64,000 nucleotides of DNA from Isoetes taiwanensis. Lineage: Eukaryota > Streptophyta > Lycopodiopsida > Isoetales > Isoetaceae. The position numbers and the translations under genes were made by a program. The notes under the pieces are model-generated. The model ran no database searches and was not told the origin of the DNA. It was given only the letters and a program-made list of their open reading frames with translations. Location: assembly GCA_021234155.1 (NCBI GenBank), contig JAJEKV010000017.1, positions 12,031,525-12,095,524 of the forward strand, read 5' to 3'. Below, in pieces: positions 46,866-58,147 of this stretch (the first letter of the stretch is position 1; each line of letters begins with the position of its first letter).

Positions 46866-48342
46866 AACTTACACAAGCCACTGCCTCATTAGAGGTAGTT
46901 TGTTGGAATAATTTCTTCCTATAACTGGGTGCAATCTTTAATAGAGTAAATAAGTCTACACTTACTTTAGAATTTTTAAGCAAAACATCTAATTCATCAA
47001 GGTCTTGATCTTTCTTACCATACTTTTGTTGGGGAGGTGGAGCTATTCCTTGAAAAGGAACTTCTGTAACGGGAGCTGGTGGTAATGTTGGTCTCCTTGA
47101 GTCTTCTGGAGCATGTCTACTGGGTTCAGCAGGCCTATGGGCCTCACCCATGCTTCTGGTCTGTACTACCATTATTTCTTCAATCTTTGGCATCTCTGTA
47201 GCCTGCACAAACCTTATAGAACTAGTAGATTCAGCAAACCTTACATGGGAAGTTGTTTCAGATTTCTTTTCTCCAAAATACTCCTTCACAAAACACCTAA
47301 GGCCAATGTGACCAACCTCTTTGCAAAAAGCACAAATTGGACACTCTTTGCCACAATGGCCTTTTCTATTGCATTTAGGACACACTTGCCAATAGCAGAT
47401 GTCAGCTGGATGTGAAGTTCTATTGCAATGGATACATTCAGGATAAGTTCTACCCGCCCTGTTTGTTTTAAGCTCTACAAGTTGTTTGGTTACTTCTGCT
47501 AAAGCTTCAGTCACCTTTGTCAAATTTGCTTTAACTGCTGAAATTTGAGAGTCAGCCTCTTCATCTTTGGCCTTTTTCTTTTCTTTGTGCACAGCATAGA
47601 TTGGGACATGATGATGAGGTTCATAAGGGCCATCAGTGGCATCAGCGTAGAAGGGATCATGATGAAAGCCATTGTGCTTTTCTGGTAGGATAGAAAGCAT
47701 CTTGGTCAACTCAGTTGTTTTGGCAAAAACCTTGTAAATGGAATCAAAACCTTCAGCAGCTTGAATCTTGATAAGTTTTCTTTGGATTTCTGGTCTAGAA
47801 GACAGGCCTTTAATGAAAGAGGACACTAAAAAGAGTGTGGGAATGGTGATTTGGCATTTCTGGCACCTATTCATGAAGGTGTTGAACCTCTCCTTATATT
47901 GACTAACACTTTCACCTGCATAAATAGAGAAATCTTGCAATTCATTAACAAGATCCTTGGGAGCAGCGAGTTTTCCAAACCTGTCTAAGAACTTGGTGAC
48001 AAGGTCATCCCATGAGGTAGTTCCCATAAGTTTCTCATAAGTCAGCCAAGCACCAACTTCACTCTCCTCTTTGAAACACTTCTCAAACTCTGAAAACTTA
48101 CACCCCTTTTTAAAACCATAGTCCATGTAGTAATCTTCAAAAGTTCTCGAAAAAGTGTTAGCACTCATGCTGTAGTCAAAAGTAGGCAATGGAATGGGAA
48201 CATTCAATTCAAACTGATAAGGCATGCTTTGGAGTAATCCAGTTGAGAAACTTGAGGGCAGAGATCTATCTCTGCAGTGTTCTGATGCTTCTTGATCTTC
48301 TAGTGGTTCTTGCTCTGCTGGAAATTTCTGTTTTGGAGCCAT
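46828..48342 (-). CDS. gag: Element F Gag with three zinc knuckles (longest intact Gag here)
   Basis: The 504-codon frame starts 22 nt after the primer site. The gag domain spans about residues 60-215 (AWLTYEKLMG at 98-107, SWDDLVTKFLDRFG at 110-123). A charged stretch (257-300) leads to three CCHC knuckles with C303-C306-H311-C316, C321-C324-H329-C334 and C337-C340-H345-C350. The C-terminal linker ends LILAQN. In E and G this linker runs straight into protease, so the stop here comes from a one-base insertion. The Gag part itself could still be made. Confidence 0.9.
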   Translation of the reverse strand: MAPKQKFPAEQEPLEDQEASEHCRDRSLPSSFSTGLLQSMPYQFELNVPIPLPTFDYSMSANTFSRTFEDYYMDYGFKKGCKFSEFEKCFKEESEVGAWLTYEKLMGTTSWDDLVTKFLDRFGKLAAPKDLVNELQDFSIYAGESVSQYKERFNTFMNRCQKCQITIPTLFLVSSFIKGLSSRPEIQRKLIKIQAAEGFDSIYKVFAKTTELTKMLSILPEKHNGFHHDPFYADATDGPYEPHHHVPIYAVHKEKKKAKDEEADSQISAVKANLTKVTEALAEVTKQLVELKTNRAGRTYPECIHCNRTSHPADICYWQVCPKCNRKGHCGKECPICAFCKEVGHIGLRCFVKEYFGEKKSETTSHVRFAESTSSIRFVQATEMPKIEEIMVVQTRSMGEAHRPAEPSRHAPEDSRRPTLPPAPVTEVPFQGIAPPPQQKYGKKDQDLDELDVLLKNSKVSVDLFTLLKIAPSYRKKLFQQTTSNEAVACVSFADATNLILAQN

Positions 48343-48364
48343 GAGTTCTCGAGATCCAGGTAGA

Positions 48365-48382
48365 ATCTCGGTAGGACCTCCA
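48365..48382 (-). other. Primer binding site, tRNA-Gln type (element F)
   Basis: On the minus strand it is TGGAGGTCCTACCGAGAT, the TCCTA variant as in C. The U5 mimic at 48456-48466 is also TCCTA. Confidence 0.85.
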
Positions 48383-48385
48383 AGA

Positions 48386-50101
48386 TGTTGACCCTCAACC
48401 TGGCTTCAAAGGTCAACCACAATGAGCCAACTTGAGTTGGGGCCCAAGTTGGGGTTAGGACCTCCAGATCACTTAAGGCGATCAGTCTTTGCAAGATAAA
48501 TCTAGTTAAGAATCCAAAAACTCAGAGTTTCATACCTTTCCCATTTCTAGAAAATGGGACCTTGACTCAAATTGATGCAGCAGTCGATGACGAGTTGATT
48601 CTTTGGGTCAGATGCTTTAAACTGACACAAAAAAGTTGTGTGAATCCAATGGTGTAGTCCCTGACCAAGTCAGATCATAGTTCTGAGAGATATTCAAGCT
48701 TAAAGTGAGGTCAAAATTTGGTCAATAGAGGTCAAACTAAAAAATAGTGATCAGAAAAAAAGATTTGGAGTTTCTGACCACTTTTTTGAGAATTTTCAAA
48801 GGATGCTCAGAGGTATTTTTGCACTCGGATTTGGCAAAAACAGGCAAGAACAGTCAAGACAGAAGATCACATCAGAGACAACTTCTTCAACTTGGTAACA
48901 AATTTTCATTGATGTGGAGATAAGTAGATCACAATAGTAGTGAACAATAGTGTTTCAATACTTCAAATACTGGAGGATATCAATCACAGGTCATAAAATA
49001 ATTTTTAGAAAATAATATCAATCAGATCTTTGCAAATCTGATCGGGGAGTGCTCAGAGACTTCAAAAATTCTTCAGATCATGCTTAGCATTGGTCAACGT
49101 CGAATTTGAGCACTTCTGGGCCTTCGAAAATTGTCTGTGTGCGTTTGTCCCTGTATATAGGTTTGATTTTAAGATTTTCGGGATCTCAGACCATATTTTT
49201 AGGCTTAATGTGTTGCTTAGATGCGGGAGTCCAATAATAGACATGTCCCAGAGCTTAAGGATCCAATTTCGACGAGATTTGAGCTAATTCCTGATTTCTA
49301 GGGCTAAAGGCCGTATTTTTTGCAAAAACTCGCGATACGGTCCAGGTATTTTTGTGCATATATGCTCGAATATGCTTGTAGTTTGGAACCTTAAGAATTT
49401 TGGCCATGGTTTTCAAGGGTATTATAAATGTATCATGGAAATTTAGCAAGTCTTGGACCATGGAGAATGTAGCCATGTGATCCTTCGATTTTGGAGATGA
49501 TTTGGAGCTATATTAGGTAGGCACAAATCCCTAGGTAATGGTACCCATGGAGTGAAAAGGGAAGATATATAGAGTGAGAGAGGCTAGAATAATGAAAGCT
49601 CAAGAGGATGTGCAAGGGTAATGATAAAAAGAATATCCAATGGTAGTATTATGAAAAGAAAAGGAAAATACGGGCTAGGAAAATATTTGAGATAAGCAAA
49701 CTTGGCAAGTATAGTAAAGAAGTGGGCACAATGGTTAAACAAAGGTAAATGGGAATGAGACATGAATATAGAGATGGGGAAGAAGGAGAGAACCAGGATT
49801 TGGTGCCATGTATACAGGGGTCTTCCAAACTTTTAACTTCCAAACTTCAAAAGATGTCTTCCAAACTTCATAACCCAGATTCTTCTAGGGTGTATTCTTG
49901 ACTAAGCATTTGACCTCAAATAAAGTACCTCTTGTGAACTTTTAACTTGAGCACTTGTTGACCTGGAAGATAAGAATCCTTTGACCTCCACATCAATGTT
50001 GGCTACCAAGCTCTTCCAAACTTTGACCTAGTCTTCCAAAATGACTTAACCTAGCTTTAACGCATAGACCACAATTAGTATGCTGCCCTTTGGGGGCAAC
50101 A
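48386..50101 (-). repeat. Element F 5' LTR (1716 bp)
   Basis: On the minus strand it starts TGTTGCCCCCAAAGGGCAGC at 50101 and ends GGGTCAACA at 48386. The U5 hairpin is at 48467-48483 with a G-U pair. The second hairpin (48427-48452) pairs CCAACTTG with CAAGTTGG, a compensated change from A. No gene. Confidence 0.88.
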
Positions 50102-50318
50102 ACACAGCCAAACAATAGTAATCCCAAGCTCTAAGTCTTGGGCACATGATAAAAAAGGGTATACATTCAAGTAAAAAACATAAATTTGTCAATAATTCAT
50201 GCGAATCGTCATGCTTGGAAGGCAGAATCAAGCTCCAAATGAGTAAGCCAGTCCTTCTTCAAGGTAATTGATCTGTCTTTCACCTCAAAACCCTCGAAAA
50301 TCTTCTGAGCACAAAACC
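50102..50318 (-). repeat. Fragment of an H-type LTR
   Basis: It resembles the inside of the H LTR at about 59621-59815 (TCCCAAGCTC, TCTTGGGCACA, CCGGTCCTTCTTCAAG, CCTCGAAAATCTT). It is divergent, so it is probably an old copy into which I and F were inserted. No coding. Confidence 0.6.
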
Positions 50319-51527
50319 TGTTGACCCTCAACCAGGCTAGAGAGTCAAACACAACAAGCCAACTTGAAATTATGCTCAAGTTGGGGTTAGAACCTTTAGA
50401 TCACTTAAGGTGATCAGTCTATACAAGAATTTTTTGGAGAAAAAGCTCAAATATCAAATATTCATACCTTTCCCAATTCAGAAATAAGGGGTCCTTACTC
50501 AAATCGATGTAGTTGGAATAGATGAGTTGATTTTTGAGGTCAAATGATTGTGACTGGTGTAGAAAAGTTATAGGCATGCAATAGAAAAGATCTTGACCAA
50601 GTCTGAGCTCAAACCTGTGAGATATTCAACCTCAAAGTTGAGTCAATTTTTGGTCAATACCAGTCAAAACCACAGACATATTTCAGAATTTTGAAACTTG
50701 AGTTACAGGGGGAGTTTTTGAGAAATTTCAAGACCAAGATGGAGTGTAGGTTTCAAGGGTGTGGGGCAAATAATCAAATCATATTTTGGATCACTAAAAC
50801 TATTTTTTTGGCACTGTTTTGTGAATAACAGTCTAAAATCATGTCAGACAGAATGCAAAAAATTATAACTTGAGTTTGGAGTGGGTTTTTCTCGAACTTT
50901 TTGTGCACACATGTGCAAATATGATTGGAAATGAGGAGCAACTGGTCGTATGCGAGAATGGATTGTAGAATATCTTACTGTAAAAATGTTTGCAAGGCAA
51001 GAATACTAGGAGATCATGACAGTCAAATTTTTTAACACTTGGCAGGCAATTTTCATTGATGTAAAGGTAATACAAGATAGATATAGGTCATAAGATCATA
51101 AATCAATCATCATAGGGTCTCAAAATGTTAGGTAATAACATCATAATAGGATAATCAGTCCAATTTTCTCAAATCGAACTGTGGAATGCTCAGAAACTTC
51201 ACGAACGTCTTCAGATCATGCTCATGCGTCTGGGCCTTCAAAAATCTTCTATCAATGTTTTCCCGGTATATAAGTTTAGATTTGATGGTTCCGGCATCTT
51301 AGAACTTAAATTTAAGCTTAATATGATGTTTAAGGGCGGGAATACAAAAATAGATAGTTTTCAAAGCTCAGGGATTCCATTTCGGCATGATTCGAGCAAG
51401 TTTCCAGGTTTAGGGTTGTTCAACAGTATTTTTCCAGAAATCTCGCGATACGGTGGCCATATTTTTTGGGGTATAAACTAGGAATATGCTGTATTTCGCA
51501 ATTTTGAAAAGCTGGGCTATGGTTTTT
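50319..51527 (-). repeat. Element I LTR, 3' part
   Basis: On the minus strand it ends GGGTCAACA at 50319. The U5 hairpin is at 50399-50415, and a second stem (CCAACTTGA with TCAAGTTGG) is at 50359-50384. The primer-site mimic is degraded (AGGTTCTA kept). It is truncated at 51527 where G is inserted. No Gag or Pol sequence of this element is seen in the window. Confidence 0.75.
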
Positions 51528-53440
51528 GTTGCCCCCAAAGGGCAACATGCTAATTGTGTTCTATGCATTCAAGTTAGGTGAAGTCATTTCTGAAGACTAG
51601 GTCAAAGCTTTGAAGAGCTTGGCAGTCAACATTGGTGTGAAGGTCAAAAGATGCTTACCCTCTAGGTCAACAAGTGCTCAAGCCAAAAAGTTCACGAGGT
51701 ATTTTATTTGGATCAAATGCTTAGTTAAGAATGTGCACTAGAAGAATTATGAAGTTTGGAAGACACCTTTTGAAGATTGGAAGTTGAGAGTTTGGAAGAC
51801 CCCATGGTGTATAGTTTCTCATTTTGGCCTTGTTTCACCCTCACTACCCCCACTTTTGCATTTTTGGCCCAATATTGTTTTCATGTCCATTGCTCATCCT
51901 TGCCCACCTTGTCAAGTCCTTGCCATTTCCTCCAAATACCACTATATTGGCCATTCAAAAGACATCCAAAGCCCTATTGCAAAGTTATTATTTCCCCTTT
52001 TTGCATTTCCTCTTTTTTGTCTCCTTACTAGCCTCTTATGATTTCTTTTGCCCTATTCTTATCCCATTATGCCCTCATTGGTATATTCCCAACCTTGTTA
52101 AAAGATGCCCCAAAGATCTCCTATTCTTTACACATGTGGCCAATCTTCTCTATGGTCGAGAAATTATAGCCTCCTTCAAATATTTTATGGATAAAGGCCG
52201 CTAAACCATTGGCCAAGCTTTTAAAAATGATCGAATACGGCATATTCAGGGTATATTCTTGCAAAAATACGAAACCGTATCGCGAAAATTATGCGAAAAT
52301 ACTGCCGAAGAACCCTAGAACTGGAAATCCGGCTCGAATCATGCCTTCCCGCGCTCCATTTTCTCTGAGACCTTCCTATTTCTAGATTCCGGAACCTAGG
52401 CAACAGATTGAGCCTAAATTTATCACCTAAAATCACTGGAACCGAAATTTGAAACTATATACAGGGGAAACACAATCACAATATTTTTTGAAGGCCCAGA
52501 AGTACTCAAATCCGACATTGATCATTGCTGAGCAAGATCTGAACGATTCTTGAAGTTCCTGAGCTCTCCTCAATTAGATTTACAAAGATCTAGTTGACAT
52601 TACTTTCAAAAATTATCTTATGACTTGTGATGATTATTTTACTGTATCTGGAGCTATGAAGCATCCTTATCTATTGTTATCATGATATATTTACCTTCAT
52701 ATCAATTTAAATTGACTGCCAAGTTGTCAAATCCATCTCTGATATTTTTCTTAGCAATTCTTGCCTCAAAATATTCTATAGAAAAACCTTGAGTGTTTCC
52801 CAGCACTTTTGGCCCACTTGCCATCTATTCTTAGGGCCTGTGTAAGCCAAAGGATTTGAAATCATCCAAAAATACCACACCTAGCTCAAGTTATAAAAAA
52901 TTGCTCTCTGTTTTGATCAATTTTGACTGTATTTTGGCAAATCCAGCCACAAAAAATACTTTTACATGTCCAAATAGGAATCTGACTACTTGTCTCTCTT
53001 CCTTATCATCATTGCAGTATATTTGCTTTGGAAATTCTCAAAAACACGCTTGGCAACTCCAAATCTCATTTTCTTATCACTGTTTTCCATATTTGACTTC
53101 TATTGACCAAATTTTGACCCCACTTTGAGATCGAATAACTCTCAAATTTAGTCTCTGACTTGGTCAGGACCTTATCATTGGATACTTGCAACTTTTTTGA
53201 CCAAGTCTACAGCGTTTGACTCGAGAAATCAACCCATATTTCATCACCACATCTGTTTTAGTAAAGGTGCCATTTTCTGGAAATGGGAAAGGTATAGAGC
53301 TTCAAATTTTTGAACTTCTCTTTATATCTATCTTGCACAGACTGATCACCTTAAGTGATCTGGAGGTTCTAACCCCATTTTGAGTGAAAACTCAGATTGG
53401 TTCCTTGTGGTTGACCTTTAAGCCAGGTTTAGGGTCAACA
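51528..53440 (+). repeat. Element G 5' LTR (1913 bp, complete)
   Basis: It starts with the stem TGTTGCCC/GGGCAACA and ends GGGTCAACA. The U5 hairpin is at 53344-53360 with TGGAGGTTCTA right after it. Short frames with Met starts in it are low-complexity and not genes. Confidence 0.9.
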
Positions 53441-53443
53441 TTT

Positions 53444-53461
53444 TGGAGGTTCTACCGAGAT
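53444..53461 (+). other. Primer binding site, tRNA-Gln type (element G)
   Basis: TGGAGGTTCTACCGAGAT lies 3 nt after the LTR end. The U5 mimic at 53361-53371 has the same TTCTA form. Confidence 0.85.
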
Positions 53462-53483
53462 TCTACCTGGATCTTGAGAACAC

Positions 53484-54598
53484 ATGGCTCCAAAACAGAA
53501 GTTTCCAGCAGAGCAAGAACCAATGGAAGATCAGGAGACTTCAAAACCCTTCAAAGATAGCTCTCTTCCCCCAAGTTTTTCAACTGGATTACTTCAAAGT
53601 TTGCCTTACCAGTTTGAATTGAATGTGCCTACTCCATTGCCTACTTTTGATTCCAGCATGAGTGCTAATACTTTTCTGAGAATTTTTGAAGATTACTACA
53701 GGGATTATGGCTTTAAGAAAGGATGCAAGTTCTCACAATTTGAAAAGTGTTTTAAAGAGGAGAGTGAAGCTGGTGCTTGGCTGACTTATGAGAAGCTTAT
53801 GGGAACCACTTCTTGGGATGATCTTGTCACCAACTTTTTAGACAGGTTTGGAAAACTTGCTGCTCCTAAGGACCTTGTTAATGAATTGCAAAATTTCTCC
53901 ATTTATGCAGGTGAAAGTGTTAGTCAGTACAAGGAAAGATTCAGTACCTTCATGAATAGATGTCAGAAAGGCCAAGTTACTGTCCCCACGCTCTTTTTGG
54001 TGTCCTCCTTCATTAAAGGCCTATCTTCTAGACCAGAAATTCATAGAAAACTTATCAAGATTCAAGCTGCAGAAGGTTTTGATTCCATCTACAAGGTTTT
54101 TGCCAAGACTACTGAATTGACCAAAATGCTTTCTACCCTACCAGAAAAACACCATAGCTTTCATCATGACCCTTTTTACCCTGATGCCACTAATGGCCCT
54201 TATGAACCTCACCATTCTGTTCCTATCTATGCTGTGCATAAAGAAAAAAAAAACCCAAAGATGAAGAGGCTGATTCTCAAATTTCAGAAGTTAAAGCATA
54301 CTTGACAAAGGTAACTGAAGCTTTAGCAGAAGTGACCAAGCAACTTGTGGAGCTCAAAGCAAGCAGGGCAGGTAGAACTTATCCTGAATGTATTCATTGC
54401 AATAGAACTTCACATCCAGCTGATATTTGTTATTGGCAAATATGTCCTAAATGTAAAAAGAAAGGTCACTTTGGTAGAGAATGTCCAGTTTGTGCTTTTT
54501 GCAAGGAGATTGGTCATACTGACCTTAGGTGCTCTGTCAAAGAATATTTTGCCAAGCAAGAGAGAGAGAGAAGAAACCTGAGGCAACTTCCTATGTAA
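53484..54598 (+). pseudogene. gag: Element G Gag with three zinc knuckles, one frameshift
   Basis: The first frame (53484-54305, 273 codons) starts at MAPKQKFPAE and covers the whole gag domain (AWLTYEKLMG, SWDDLVTNFLDRFG, SSRPEIHRKL). A run of A near 54245-54254 shifts the frame. The second frame (to 54598) has CIHCNRTSHPADIC, CPKCKKKGHFGREC and CAFCKEIGHTDLRC. It stops at a TAA near 54596. This copy is otherwise close to F and E. Confidence 0.9.
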
Positions 54599-55240
54599 GG
54601 TTTGCTGAATCTACTAGTTCTATAAGGTTTGTGTAGGCTACAGAGATGCCAAAGACTGAGGAAGTGATGGTGGTACAAACCAGAAGCATGGGAGAGATCC
54701 ATAGACCTGCTGAGCCTAATAAATTTGTTCCAGAGCATTCCAGGAAAACAACATTGCCACTACCACCTGTTGTGGAAGTTCCTCCCCAAGAAGTAGCTCC
54801 ACCTCCCCAACAAAAGTATGGTAAGAGAGATCAAGATCTTGATGAGTTGGATGTTTTACTGAAAAATTCCAAAGTGAATGTGGATTTATTTACCTTATTA
54901 AAGATTGCACATGGTTAATGAAAAAGTTATTGCAACAAACTACTTTTAGTGAGGCAGTGGCTTGTATAGGTGTTGCAAATGCCACTAATCTTATTTTGGC
55001 TCAAAATGAAGAAGATCCAGGTGCATTTATGTGTTCAGCTACTCTAGGAGGTTATTCTTTTTCCAATGTGTTGCTGGATGGTGGCTCACCTCTAAATATC
55101 ATGCCTTATCATGTTATGAAAAAATGTGGGCTCGAGATAGATAAAAGGTCATCTGTTTTGTTAAAATCCTTTTCTAATGCTAAAATAGCACCAGTTGGAA
55201 TTGTGACCAAAGTTCCTGTTAACACTGAAGGCATTGTTGT
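54599..55240 (+). pseudogene. pol: Element G linker and protease, cut by a C LTR
   Basis: The linker runs from 54646 (MPKTEEVMVVQTRSMGEIHR) to KIAHG, where a TAA (54916-54918) breaks it. The protease frame from 54918 has GAFMCSATLGG, LLDGGSPLNIM and VNTEGIVV. At 55241 the sequence becomes the C LTR end. The rest of G (RNase H, RT, integrase, 3' LTR) is not in the window. Confidence 0.88.
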
Positions 55241-56018
55241 TGTTGATGGCAAACCTGGCTAAACCACCAACCTCAGGTCAAAGAAGTAATGATCTTGGTC
55301 TAGGACCTCCAGATCACTTGAGGTGATCACTCTGTGCTGGAATATCTGTGTTTAGCCCTCCAGAAAACAAGATTTCACTAGTTTCCCTAAAGCCAAAAAA
55401 GCTAGTCTTGTTCTAACAGGCACAGAAACCAATGCACTCGACATTTTGAACCCAAGTAAGTATAGCATGATACAATGATATGTGAAAAAAGTGTTGTAGA
55501 AAGTCTATGCAAAGAATCTCCACAGTTGGTAAGGAATATTGATTCTTGACTTAGTCAGAAAGTAGTCAATGGACTGGACAGTGCACTAAATTTTGCCAAA
55601 TGAAAACGATGATGAATTTTTGATCCAACTAAATTCTGACAGTGAACACGGGACCTGCACAATAAGTGCATGCTATTTTTAAGGTCAAAAATTCAGTGCG
55701 TGATTTAAAAACATGTCTAAGCATCTAATATCTATAGAAAGAATGAGACAGACTTTGAAACATTAAGAGATTGATCTCCCCTTTTTTTTTACTTTTTTAA
55801 CTTTTCTTTTCCCAAACGATTGTACTAAATGCAACTAGAGCCTCGGATGCAACCAGATACAGATATGTAGTTTTTTCTTTTTATTTTTCAAGTTAATTCA
55901 GATGCAAATGCTACAAATGATATTTTCCAAGGTCAGATTTTCATTCAACTGGAATCAGAGTGAGTCATCACATTTGATATCATGTTAATGATCAAGATGA
56001 TCAATTAACAGGACATCT
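55241..56018 (-). repeat. Element C-type LTR fragment
   Basis: It starts on the plus strand exactly at TGTTGATGGC, the LTR end of C, and matches 22672-23440. The U5 hairpin is at 55312-55328. At about 56018 it is joined to an E-type LTR, so the rest was lost. The flank GTTGT precedes it. Confidence 0.82.
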
Positions 56019-57332
56019 GTATTTTTGAATGATTCCAACTCCTTTGGACTGCACAGGCTCTAGGGATAGATGGCAAGTGGTCCAAAGGAATAGAAAAACA
56101 CACTAGAATTTTCTGTAGAATATTTTGTAGCAAGAATTGTAGAGTAATATATCAGAGATGGATTTGACAACTTGGCAATCGATTTGAATTGATATGGAGG
56201 TAAATATATCATGATAACAGAATATAAGGATGCTTCATAGCTTTAAATCACAGGAAAATAATCTTCTCAAGTCAATAATTTTTGAAGGTAATGTCAACCA
56301 GATCTTGTGAATCCAGTTGAGGAGAGCTCAAGAACTTCAAGGATCGTCCAGATCTTGCTCAGCAATGATCAATGTAGGATCTAAATACTTCTGGGCCTTC
56401 AAATTTTTCTCTGTCTTCGTTTCCCATGTATATAGATTTAGATTTTAACGGTTCCGGCATCTTAGAGCTTAAATTTAGGCTTGATTGGATGCTTAGGGGT
56501 GGGAATACGGAAGTAGGTAGTTTTCAGAGTCCAAGGCTTCCATTCCGGCGTGATTCGAGCAGTTTTCCAATTTTAGGGTTCTTCACTGTATTTTTTCCAG
56601 AATTTGCGCGATACGGTGGCCGTATTTTTGGGAGTATAAACCAGGAATATGCTGTATTTAGCCATTTAGAAATGTTAGGCCATGGTTTCAAAGGGTGCCT
56701 TATAAAATAATTAGATAGATAGATCAATTGAGGAGATGGCAACCCTAATTTCTGAGGAATATGCTAGGCTTAGATACCATGCATTGGGATATTCCATGGG
56801 TAGCATGAATATTTAAGGCATAATGGTGGACAAAGCAAAGTGGTCATAAAATTCCAAGCTAGAAATGGGCTAGGGGTATTTATGAAGGTGTGATAAGAGT
56901 GGGAAAAGGGATATGAAATAAGGAGGCAAAAAGAATTAAGCAATCAAGGTGTGATTTGGCAAAAAATGAACAAGGGAAAATATAAGCATAAGGGGAATAT
57001 GACTAGGGAAATGGGGGTAAGAATATGGATAAAAATGACTAGGAGGTGGAATCTAATGCCATGGGATCTTCCAAACTTTTAACTTCCAATCTTCAAAAAT
57101 TGTCTTCCAAACTTCATAACCCAGAATCTTCTAGAGCATATTCTTGACTAAGCACTTTGACCTTAAATAAAGTACCTCATGTGAGTTTTGAACCTTGAGC
57201 ACATTGTTGTCTTGTAAAATGAACATCCTTTGACCTTCATATCAATGTTGACTACCAAGTCCTCTTTTGACTTAGCCTTCCTAACTTCAACAAATAAACC
57301 ATTCAATTAGTATGTTGCCCTTTGGGGCAACA
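56019..57332 (-). repeat. Element K 3' LTR, 5' part
   Basis: On the minus strand the start stem TGTTGCCC/GGGCAACA is at 57313-57332. It resembles the E LTR (43733-45219) but is more divergent. Its end is missing at the junction with the C fragment. The small frames in it are not genes. Confidence 0.8.
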
Positions 57333-58147
57333 TCTAATAAAACAAGAAAATGGCTGGTCCCCTCAGCCACAAGGGTCTTCAGCTTGGTACCAAGGTATCT
57401 AAGTGAGAATTATGGTAAAAAGAGAATGTAAAGTGCAAGTGCTGATGAGTGCTGATGAGTGCAAGTGCTGAGAAGTGCTGATGAGTGCAAGTGCTGATGG
57501 AATGGGGGTGAATATGGTGGTGTGAAAAAGTGAGTGAGTGAGAAGGAGGTGAGAATGAATGTAAACATGGTAAAGTAGTGATGGGAATGGAATGTATGAG
57601 GTGATATGGATATGTAAATGTTTGAATCTCGCCAAAACAAGAAAATGTGTGGCTTCTTGATCCTTAAAAATGCAACTCTGCTATGATGGTAAAGCTGAAT
57701 TGCAGAGTGCCTTCTTTTGGGAATGAGAACAAGAGTAAGGAGTTTAAATGGATAGCAGGACCACTTATGGCAGATGAATAAAGATGGAGAAAGGGTGCAC
57801 CTGTCATGGAAACATACAAACAAGTTAAACTTGATTCTTGCACTCTGCTATGATGGTGAAGCTGAATTTGCAGAGTGCACATTTGGGGAGATAAAAATAA
57901 AAGAGCATGGCTGAATGGAGGGCAAGACCACAATCGAGACAGATGAATAAAGATGGATAAAGGGTGCTCCTGCAAATGACACTTGGCGCTTAATAAAAAT
58001 CCTTGTCCCGAGACTATTTGATAGCTCATCCTTCATCTTTGGCTAATCACGCAAACATAAACTTAATGAAGACATTAGTTCTAAATTTAAGACAAAGTGA
58101 AATCCAATCTATCTAACATCTAAATTTAATTCTAACTTGTTTAAATT
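57333..58147 (-). other. Element K 3' untranslated region
   Basis: The purine-loop hairpin is at 57352-57368. The box CTCGCCAAAACAAGAAAATG is at 57629-57648, with a degraded partner at 57333-57352. A minisatellite of AGTGCTGATG units lies at 57437-57500. Hairpin repeats are at 57672-57710 and about 57838-57878. No gene. Confidence 0.75.
57437..57500. repeat. Minisatellite, about 10-bp unit
   Basis: AGTGCTGATG and AGTGCAAGTG units are repeated about six times inside the 3' UTR of K. The homologous place in E and F has no such expansion. Confidence 0.65.

Noticed and set aside
51777-52204. Overlapping frames of 84-126 codons in the G LTR
   Set aside because: Three overlapping frames in C/T-rich LTR sequence without motifs. 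Not supported as genes.
57437-57500. CRISPR-like short repeats
   Set aside because: Units are about 10 bp with no spacers and lie in a retrotransposon UTR of a eukaryote.
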